Origin: JASFTV01 sp050050615 | Lineage (GTDB): Bacteria; Desulfobacterota; DSM-4660; Desulfatiglandales; HGW-15 | NCBI GenBank assembly: GCA_050050615.1 | Contig: JASFTV010000090.1 | Location: forward strand, 1 to 11,514 | Direction of reading: 5' to 3' | Length of the DNA: 11,514 nt | Shown: piece after piece, positions 6,989 through 11,514 of the stretch | How positions within the stretch are numbered: the first letter of the stretch is position 1 | Layout: each line of letters begins with the position of its first letter | The notes under the pieces: generated by a model | What the model was told of the DNA's origin: nothing | Databases searched by the model: none | The model's input: only the letters and a program-made list of their open reading frames with translations | Made by a program: the position numbers and the translations under genes

Positions 6989-7867
6989 ATGCTTGAGTTG
7001 TATGTATCTGCGGTCATCTATGGATTGGGCATCAGTGGTATCCTGTTCCTGGTCTCCATCGGTATCTCCATCGGTTTCGGCCTCATGCGTATCGTCAATA
7101 TGGAGCAGATGGTCTACTATACCTTTGGGGCTTATATGACCTATACTCTGGTTACTGCAACTGGAAATTTCATACTCGGTTTGATCGGCGGAATCCTTGT
7201 GGGCGCTTGCGCCGGGTTTATTGTGGAGACCGTATTGTTGCGCCGTGTTTACGGAAGAGAATTGATGTTCACGATGGTGGTCACATTCAGCGTATTTCTG
7301 ATCGGAATCGGAATCATCCAGTATGTGTATGGTCTAGCAGCCAAGCCTGTTGCCGCTCCCATGCAGACCCTGATCCCCTTGCTGGGCACTCAAGTGCCCC
7401 TGTACAGACTGTTGGTCTTCGTGGTTGCGATGCTCGTATACGTTTTGATCCACCTCTTCCTCAACAAGACGATCGTCGGTAAGGCCTTGCGCGCAGGGAT
7501 CGAGAATCCTTACCAGGTGCAGGGCCTTGGCATCAATATTCGTAGGATCTTTACTGTGAGCTTTGTGGTGGCCAGTGGCCTGGCCGGGTTCGGCGGCGCC
7601 CTCAACGCCCCTTTGAGCGGGGTCTTCCCTTACATGGGCTGGGAAATGCTTTTGTTCGCCTTTATTACGGTCATTCTGGGCGGTCTGGGCAGCATCAAAG
7701 GGACTTTGGTTTCTGCATTGATCATGGGCCAGGTGATTTCAGTGGGCGCGACCATCTATACTTCCCTGGGTTGGGTGGGCCCTTTTATGGTGATGTTTAC
7801 CGTAATTCTTTTCAGGCCCACAGGTCTCTACGGTGTCAAAGGCAGGGCCTTCGGGTTCGAGGAGTGA
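6989..7867 (+). CDS. Branched-chain-type ABC transporter permease, LivH-like
   Basis: The partner inner-membrane permease, 292 residues, normal LivH length. Family segments are GFGLMRIVNMEQMVYYTFGA (29-48, usual form GLxxxNxAHG), the coupling loop GKALRAGIENPYQVQGLGI (164-182), a glycine-rich helix ASGLAGFGGAL (195-205), VILGGLGSIKGTLVSALIMG (228-247) and the C-terminal RPTGLYG. AAAGGGA precedes the ATG. It closes the importer operon. The order binding protein, G, F, M, H differs from the common J/K-H-M-G-F order, but every component is present and intact, so the importer looks functional. No further co-oriented gene follows until 8363. Confidence 0.93.
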   Translation: MLELYVSAVIYGLGISGILFLVSIGISIGFGLMRIVNMEQMVYYTFGAYMTYTLVTATGNFILGLIGGILVGACAGFIVETVLLRRVYGRELMFTMVVTFSVFLIGIGIIQYVYGLAAKPVAAPMQTLIPLLGTQVPLYRLLVFVVAMLVYVLIHLFLNKTIVGKALRAGIENPYQVQGLGINIRRIFTVSFVVASGLAGFGGALNAPLSGVFPYMGWEMLLFAFITVILGGLGSIKGTLVSALIMGQVISVGATIYTSLGWVGPFMVMFTVILFRPTGLYGVKGRAFGFEE

Positions 7868-7984
7868 TATTTCAATTCATGAAGACGATATAAAGAGGAC
7901 CTAGCAGAGCGTTTCCTATCTTATGGGGCTGTTGCGTGGCGACCGGCAAGAATTTGGTGCCCTTCGACAAAAACCGCGGCAGAG

Positions 7985-8040
7985 AGCCCCGTCCAGGGAC
8001 GGGATTGCGGTCTGGACGATCAATCCCGACACCCTGGGCT
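7985..8040 (+). other. Dense inverted repeats, possible pseudoknotted RNA
   Basis: Three perfect complementary pairs share the same bases: CCCGTCC (7988-7994) with GGACGGG (7997-8003); CGTCCAG (7990-7996) with CTGGACG (8012-8018); and CGGGATTG (8000-8007) with CAATCCCG (8021-8028). The second and third interleave in the order a-b-a'-b', the geometry of an H-type pseudoknot, though the last connecting loop is only two bases. Further, AGCCC (7985-7989) can meet GGGCT (8036-8040). It may be a structured 3' UTR, a small RNA, a protein-binding DNA palindrome or a decayed mobile fragment. Confidence 0.35.
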
Positions 8041-8080
8041 GCGATTGGAGTATGTCAAGTTATTTACGATACGCAATACT

Positions 8081-8137
8081 GAATCCCCCTATTCGCGTGA
8101 GCGGGAGAGGTGGGGTTCTTTCTACAAAACCGCCTCT
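8081..8137 (+). other. Pair of alternative stem-loops
   Basis: GAATCCC (8081-8087) can pair with GGGGTTC (8112-8118) with one G-U pair, and AGAGGTGG (8106-8113) can pair with CCGCCTCT (8130-8137), again with one G-U pair. The two stems share bases 8112-8113, so they would compete unless one is shortened. The segment sits between the inverted-repeat cluster at 7985-8040 and the terminator, and may be part of the same structured transcript end. Confidence 0.3.
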
Positions 8138-8185
8138 GGGCATTGGATAATAAATTCAATCCAGACAATCTGAGACTGTTTTCAA

Positions 8186-8220
8186 CAGGGAAACCCGCAT
8201 GAAAGGCGGGTTTCTCTCTT
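8186..8220 (+). terminator. Rho-independent terminator-like hairpin
   Basis: GAAACCCGC (8190-8198) pairs perfectly with GCGGGTTTC (8206-8214) around a seven-base loop, and the stem extends through G8189-T8215, G8188-C8216 and A8187-T8217. It is followed by CTTATTCTT, a T-rich but interrupted tract. It lies about 320 bases after the LivH-like stop and directly before the promoter at 8225, so it probably ends importer-operon transcription. Confidence 0.62.
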
Positions 8221-8224
8221 ATTC

Positions 8225-8253
8225 TTGACAAAAATCTTTTCTCTATATATGAG
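8225..8253 (+). promoter_or_regulatory. Sigma-70 promoter of the cupin/flavoprotein operon
   Basis: A perfect -35 hexamer TTGACA (8225-8230) is followed after 17 bases by TATGAG (8248-8253), a 4/6 match to the -10 consensus in an AT-rich context (CTATATATGAGAATAT). Transcription would begin near 8260, about 100 bases before the cupin start, and immediately after the upstream terminator-like hairpin. Confidence 0.6.
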
Positions 8254-8263
8254 AATATACAGA
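8242..8263. promoter_or_regulatory. Candidate operator palindrome over the -10 region
   Basis: TCTATATAT (8242-8250) and ATATACAGA (8255-8263) are inverted repeats matching at 8 of 9 positions around a GAGA spacer. The 22-base palindrome covers the -10 element and the expected start site, where a dimeric repressor would block polymerase. The AT-rich sequence makes some symmetry likely by chance, and the binder is unknown. Confidence 0.3.
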
Positions 8264-8362
8264 TGAGCACTTATTGCACAAACGAGCATGCTTCGGGTTG
8301 TTGCCTCTTAGGCTTAAGAAAAGTCACTAACGGCGAATTTCACGGCTGAAGGGAGAAAAGAA

Positions 8363-8710
8363 ATGACTGCCCCATACAAAAAGGAATCAGAGTTGGAGTG
8401 GGAACCCCATTTCATGACCGATAATGGGAAGATCAAATGGATTTATACCAGAGAGAAGGATGAATCACCTATTACTGTTATGAAAGTTAAGCTTGAAAGA
8501 GGCGTCACACTGCCTGATCACGTGCACAGAGACCAGCCGGACTTGATTTATATTCTTGAAGGCAAAGCCTCCATGTTCATTGACGGCGTTGGCGAATTTC
8601 CTGCTGAGGCAGGAATGATTATTCAGGTACCGCCGAATACCAAGCATTCCGTACGCAATGTTGAAGAAGATCTCTTGCTGTACAACGTTTTCGCGCCGGC
8701 GATGAGATAA
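8363..8710 (+). CDS. Small single-domain cupin protein
   Basis: A 115-residue single-domain cupin, the typical size. Motif 1 is visible as HVHRDQPD then ILEG: His53 and His55 with Asp60 in the place of the usual glutamate ligand and Gly67 closing the motif. Motif 2 is GMIIQVPPNTKHSVRN (84-99), carrying His95, with Asn92 where glycine is usual. The histidines suggest a bound divalent metal. Such proteins serve as small isomerases, dioxygenase-like enzymes or sugar-binding folds; no specific reaction can be assigned. AGGGAG at 8350-8355 precedes the ATG. The stop overlaps the next ATG as TAATG (8708-8712), so a following frame would be translated by coupling. It is the first gene of the second operon, downstream of the promoter at 8225. 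Confidence 0.88.
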   Translation: MTAPYKKESELEWEPHFMTDNGKIKWIYTREKDESPITVMKVKLERGVTLPDHVHRDQPDLIYILEGKASMFIDGVGEFPAEAGMIIQVPPNTKHSVRNVEEDLLLYNVFAPAMR

Positions 8711-8967
8711 TGCGTTTGGCTGCTGAGCATGATATGGCCTACCGTGAGGTTGCTGAGCTTTGGTTGGCTGTGGAACCCTCGCATCTGGTGAACCTGGAGG
8801 AAGCAAGAAAGAGGGGAGAAGAGAACGGCACGGCAGGTTACGAAGTTATTGGCCCCCAAAGGATCATAGAACTGGAACCTCGTGCCACGAGAAAAGCCGT
8901 AGCAGGCCTTTATGCGGATGAAATCGCTTTGCATTTTTATAGAATGCGGATTCGCCGCTCCGAATAA
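8710..8967 (+). pseudogene. Truncated DAO/GlpA-type FAD oxidoreductase remnant
   Basis: An 85-codon frame that resembles an internal part of DAO-family flavoproteins of the GlpA / L-2-hydroxyglutarate oxidase kind, roughly residues 80-165 of a protein that is normally about 400-500 long. The recognisable pattern is LAAEHDMAYREVAELWLAVE, then a LEEARKRGEENG helix, VIGPQRIIELEP (the usual 'E-P' turn before the substrate domain) and AGLYADE. The N-terminal dinucleotide-binding GxGxxG region and the C-terminal half are missing. The similarity fades after residue 72. Past the TAA the same frame stays open to a TGA at 9037-9039 that overlaps the next start. A GlpA-like subunit commonly precedes the two genes that follow, which supports decay of that subunit. 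Function is probably lost. The family call is from pattern memory, not alignment. Confidence 0.7.
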
Positions 8968-9035
8968 AGGAAATTCCTAAGAAATCAACTGACGGGTTTG
9001 ACCAACACAGTGGATCGGTTTGCGGAAAACAAGAT

Positions 9036-10289
9036 ATGATGAATAGATCTCATCTTGATCTGGCCATTATCGGCTCAGGACCAGCAGGACTCGCTGCAGC
9101 TGTAGAAGCGAAGCAGAAGGGAATCAAAGATCTGGTCGTCTTTGAGAGGGATGAGAGGCCTGGAGGGATTCTTCCACAATGCATACACAGCGGGTTTGGA
9201 CTGGAGAAATTTAGAGAAGAATTGACAGGCCCCGAGTATGCGAACCGCTACATCAAAATGGCCGAAGCTTCTCATATTGATATTGAATTGGATACCATGG
9301 TATTGGAAATCGACAAAAACAGGACCCTCACTGCCGTCAGCGAGCAAAAGGGTCTCAGAGAATACCAATGTAAATCCATTATCCTTGCCATGGGGTGCAG
9401 AGAGAGGGCAAGAGGCGCCATTGGAATCCCTGGAACCAGACCAGCCGGCATTTTCACCGCTGGGCTTGCCCAGAGACTCATCAATATTGAGGGATACATG
9501 CCAGGGCAAAAGATTGTGATCTTGGGCTCGGGTGACATCGGCATGATCATGGCGAGGCGCCTCACTCTCGAAGGGGCCGAAGTAAAAGCCGTGGCGGAGT
9601 TTCTCCCTCACACGAGTGGGTTGATCAGAAATGAGGTGCAATGCCTTCATGACTTCAACATCCCTCTCCTGTTGAACCATACGGTCTCTGAGATTCATGG
9701 GGATAAACGGGTTGACGGTGTCACCATAGCAGAAGTTGATTCCTCGTGGAATCCTATTCAGGGAACGGAACAACTTGTCGAGTGCGACACGCTCTTGCTT
9801 TCCGTGGGACTGATCCCTGAGAACGAATTGTCCAAAATGGCGGGGATATCCATAGACCCCAAGACGGGCGGGCCCTTTGTGAATGACCTCCTAGAAACCA
9901 ATGTAAAGGGTATTTTCTCTTGTGGAAACGTTCTTCATGTAAACGACCTGGTTGACAATGTCTCCATAGAAGGGGAAATCGCTGCACAGGGGGCCTATTT
10001 TCGTATCAAGGGCAAGATGCCAGAACCAAGGCAGATGATTTCAATAGAAGGGGATGACCCAATCGCACAAATAGTCCCACAGAAAATCAGTGGCGCAAGG
10101 AATACGACCTTCTACATACGCGTTAAGAGACCCGTGAGCAGGATGACCTTGAGGTTAGGAGATATCTATGAAAAGAAATACAGCTATGCAAGGCCAAGTG
10201 AGATGATCCGCTTGAAGATTCCCAAGAAAATTTTGCGTGAACGGGATCCTTCGGTAAGAAATCTGAAAATGCTATGTGAGGAGCAGTAA
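9036..10289 (+). CDS. FAD/NAD(P)-dependent oxidoreductase, GlpA-operon partner type
   Basis: A 417-residue two-dinucleotide-binding flavoprotein of the pyridine nucleotide-disulfide oxidoreductase fold. The FAD-binding motif is GSGPAG (13-18) with Glu37 ending the second strand. ILPQCIHSGFG lies at 45-55 and GCRERARGA at 120-128. The NAD-binding motif is GSGDIG (164-169). The C-terminal FAD contact is GIFSCGNVLHVNDLVD (292-307). No CxxC redox disulfide is present, so it is not a disulfide reductase. This branch, with the GCRER and CGNVLHVHDLVD-like sequences, is usually found between a GlpA-like DAO subunit and a DUF1667 protein, as in the Thermotoga glycerol-3-phosphate dehydrogenase cluster. 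It likely passes electrons between the substrate flavoprotein and NAD or another carrier. The start is an ATGATG doublet overlapping an in-frame stop of the upstream remnant. Confidence 0.9.
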   Translation: MMNRSHLDLAIIGSGPAGLAAAVEAKQKGIKDLVVFERDERPGGILPQCIHSGFGLEKFREELTGPEYANRYIKMAEASHIDIELDTMVLEIDKNRTLTAVSEQKGLREYQCKSIILAMGCRERARGAIGIPGTRPAGIFTAGLAQRLINIEGYMPGQKIVILGSGDIGMIMARRLTLEGAEVKAVAEFLPHTSGLIRNEVQCLHDFNIPLLLNHTVSEIHGDKRVDGVTIAEVDSSWNPIQGTEQLVECDTLLLSVGLIPENELSKMAGISIDPKTGGPFVNDLLETNVKGIFSCGNVLHVNDLVDNVSIEGEIAAQGAYFRIKGKMPEPRQMISIEGDDPIAQIVPQKISGARNTTFYIRVKRPVSRMTLRLGDIYEKKYSYARPSEMIRLKIPKKILRERDPSVRNLKMLCEEQ

Positions 10290-10292
10290 CCT

Positions 10293-10655
10293 GTGGAAGA
10301 GGTCAAAGAAATCATTTGCATTACTTGCCCCAAAGGATGTCACGCCAAGGTGTGGAAAGAAGAGGAGGCAATCAAAATCAAAGGCAAAATTTGCAAGGAA
10401 GGCGAGGCATATCTTCAACAGGAATTCATAGAACCGAAGCGGATGCTGACCTCCACTGTGGTTGTGGAGAATAGCCGTATCAGGAGACTCCCTGTTCGAA
10501 CTGCAGAGGCAATCCCCAAAAAGGAACTGTTCAGGGTTATGGACCGATTGTCCAGGGTTAGAGTCAGACCACAAGTTCATGTGGGAGAGGTGATCATTTC
10601 CAACTTGCTGGATACGGGCGTGGACGTCATTGCATCCGATGATTTGTTGACATGA
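10293..10655 (+). CDS. DUF1667 domain protein, four-cysteine Fe-S candidate
   Basis: A 120-residue protein of the DUF1667 family, full length. The N-terminal sequence CITCPKGC supplies Cys9, Cys12 and Cys16, and Cys34 follows in GKICKEGEAY; this spacing suits an iron-sulfur cluster. After it comes the conserved EPKRMLTSTVVVENSRIRRLPVRT stretch, in which segments 50-73 are family-typical, and a C-terminal ISNLLDTGVDVIAS. The family is the usual third member after a GlpA-like DAO subunit and the FAD/NAD oxidoreductase, and is thought to be a small electron-transfer subunit. The start is GTG at 10293, chosen for GAGGAG at 10279-10284 and because the frame begins just before the first cysteine. 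It lies three bases after the oxidoreductase stop, so tight coupling is expected. Confidence 0.88.
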   Translation: MEEVKEIICITCPKGCHAKVWKEEEAIKIKGKICKEGEAYLQQEFIEPKRMLTSTVVVENSRIRRLPVRTAEAIPKKELFRVMDRLSRVRVRPQVHVGEVIISNLLDTGVDVIASDDLLT

Positions 10656-10691
10656 CTCTAAAAAAGTACCTGGATCATGAGGAGGCAAAGT

Positions 10692-11514
10692 ATGGCATCG
10701 AAGAGCATTGTAGAAAAATTATGGGAAGTAAACCCTGAAGCTGAAATATGGTGGGATTCTTCACCGCTCATCTATGAGAACTGGCGGACTAAAATGATAA
10801 AGGAGGCGCCTGACAAAGAACAGATGCGTGCTTGGTTAGACCGACTGTATCATGAAGATAATAAGCCGGAAGATAACATCTTTCGGGGCGTAACCACCAA
10901 TCCCCCATTGTCTTACAAGGCCATCAAGGACAACCCGGATTATTGGACCAAGTGGGTCGATGATCTGATCGAGCAGGATCGCTGCACGGACTCCGAGGTG
11001 GTTTTTTGGAATACCTACAAAGAAATCGTCAAGAGAGGGGCTGAAGTATATATGCCGATCTTTGAAGCGAGCAATTACAAATACGGGTTTATTTCCGGCC
11101 AGGTCGATCCGCGGGTAAGGCATGATGTGGAGAGAATGGTCGCCCAGGCAATAGAACTTCATTCCCTGTCGCCCAATGTGATGATCAAGGTGCCCGGAAC
11201 AGCCGAGGGTTATGAAGTGATCAAGAGATTAACGGCCAAGGCAATCCCCACCAACAATACGCTTTCTTTCATCATCCCTCAGTTCTTGGCCTGCATGAAA
11301 GCCGTCGTTGAAGGCATAAAGGAGGCCAAGGCCAGAGGCGTGGATCTGAGCGGGTGGCGTTCGGTGATTACAGACATGAGTGCCCGTTTTGGAACCTTGG
11401 GCGATTTGCAGAAAGAGGCTCAGGAACGTGACATTGAGCTAACCGAGGCGGACGAGCGTTGGGCCGAGATTGCGATCTTCAAGAAGGCCTGCCGCCTGGT
11501 CGAAGAAAACAGCG
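10692..11514 (+). CDS. Transaldolase-like family protein (3' end outside window)
   Basis: An open frame of 274 codons that runs off the right edge without a stop. AGGAGG at 10680-10685 precedes the ATG by six bases. Transaldolase/fructose-6-phosphate aldolase family segments are visible: GVTTNPPLSYKAI (66-78, usual form TTNPSL), YMPIFEAS (120-127), SPNVMIKVPGTAEG (160-173) with Lys166 as the expected Schiff-base lysine, and PTNNTLSF (186-193, usual form VNVTLIF). The about 60-residue N-terminal extension, rich in tryptophan, is longer than in classic TalB or FSA enzymes, so the exact reaction may differ. It would cleave or transfer a three-carbon ketol unit in the cytoplasm. Its presence at the end of the flavoprotein operon supports a sugar, sugar phosphate or polyol pathway. 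Confidence 0.88.
   Translation, partial: MASKSIVEKLWEVNPEAEIWWDSSPLIYENWRTKMIKEAPDKEQMRAWLDRLYHEDNKPEDNIFRGVTTNPPLSYKAIKDNPDYWTKWVDDLIEQDRCTDSEVVFWNTYKEIVKRGAEVYMPIFEASNYKYGFISGQVDPRVRHDVERMVAQAIELHSLSPNVMIKVPGTAEGYEVIKRLTAKAIPTNNTLSFIIPQFLACMKAVVEGIKEAKARGVDLSGWRSVITDMSARFGTLGDLQKEAQERDIELTEADERWAEIAIFKKACRLVEENS

Larger units (their letters stand above)
7868..8362 (+). other. 495-base intergenic region with structured segments
   Basis: No supported protein gene lies here. A 75-codon frame at 7923-8150 lacks a ribosome site and has no recognisable family. The stretch holds clustered inverted repeats at 7985-8040 and 8081-8137, a terminator-like hairpin at 8186-8220, a strong promoter-like pair at 8225-8253 and a palindrome at 8242-8263, followed by a leader of about 100 bases to the cupin gene. 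It divides the importer transcript from the cupin/flavoprotein transcript. Confidence 0.65.

Noticed and set aside
7923..8150. 75-codon forward open frame in the large gap
   Set aside because: No ribosome site, no recognisable domain, and it overlaps the inverted-repeat clusters; treated as non-coding.
8064..8270. 68-codon reverse-strand frame in the large gap
   Set aside because: It crosses the terminator hairpin and the forward promoter and has no recognisable domain.
9075..9773. 232-codon reverse-strand open frame over the flavoprotein gene
   Set aside because: It lies inside a gene with complete FAD and NAD motifs; its residues show no family pattern.
1..11514. CRISPR arrays, tRNA or rRNA genes, and intact insertion sequences
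   Set aside because: No regularly spaced long repeats, no tRNA-like cloverleaf with a T-arm GTTCGA pattern, and no transposase-like protein was seen on either strand.

Overview
The window reads as one strand of a bacterial catabolic gene cluster: all genes lie on the + strand, are closely packed and have Shine-Dalgarno-type starts. Base composition is moderate. Gene content (a branched-chain-amino-acid-type ABC importer, a GlpA/GlpB-like flavoprotein set with a DUF1667 partner, a transaldolase-like enzyme) would fit an anaerobic or facultative Gram-negative such as a Desulfobacterota (deltaproteobacterial) lineage. The signal peptide on the binding protein supports a periplasm. No rRNA or tRNA is present, so the taxonomic guess is inference.

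Layout. (1) 2-76: last codons of an unrecognised upstream gene. (2) 156-2772: a short-chain dehydrogenase, a HpcH/HpaI-type class II aldolase and a SorC-family sugar-responsive regulator. (3) 2773-3094: a 322-base leader with a plausible sigma-70 promoter, three spaced TTGAT repeats and an orphan, nearly perfect Shine-Dalgarno sequence. (4) 3095-7867: a complete HAAT/Liv-type ABC importer in the order binding protein, LivG-like, LivF-like, LivM-like, LivH-like, with a long stem-loop between the binding protein and the first ATPase. (5) 7868-8362: a 495-base gap holding a dense set of mutually incompatible inverted repeats, an intrinsic-terminator-like hairpin, then a strong promoter with a palindrome over its -10 region. 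(6) 8363-11514: a small cupin, a truncated DAO/GlpA-type flavoprotein remnant, an intact FAD/NAD oxidoreductase, a four-cysteine DUF1667 protein and a transaldolase-like enzyme that runs off the window.

How the genes may work together (inference): the importer brings in a small polar compound. A SorC regulator, an aldolase that typically cleaves 2-keto-3-deoxy acids, an SDR and a transaldolase-like enzyme point to a sugar, sugar acid or polyol rather than an amino acid, although HAAT importers are usually linked to amino acids and amides. The flavoprotein/DUF1667 pair would normally work with a glycerol-3-phosphate-dehydrogenase-like DAO subunit. Here that subunit's gene is reduced to an 85-codon remnant, so the redox module looks recently damaged or is served by a copy elsewhere.

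The most interesting points are the broken DAO subunit with its preserved stop/start overlap, the pseudoknot-capable region at 7985-8040, the hairpin that separates binding-protein from ATPase expression, and the orphan Shine-Dalgarno sequence in the importer leader.
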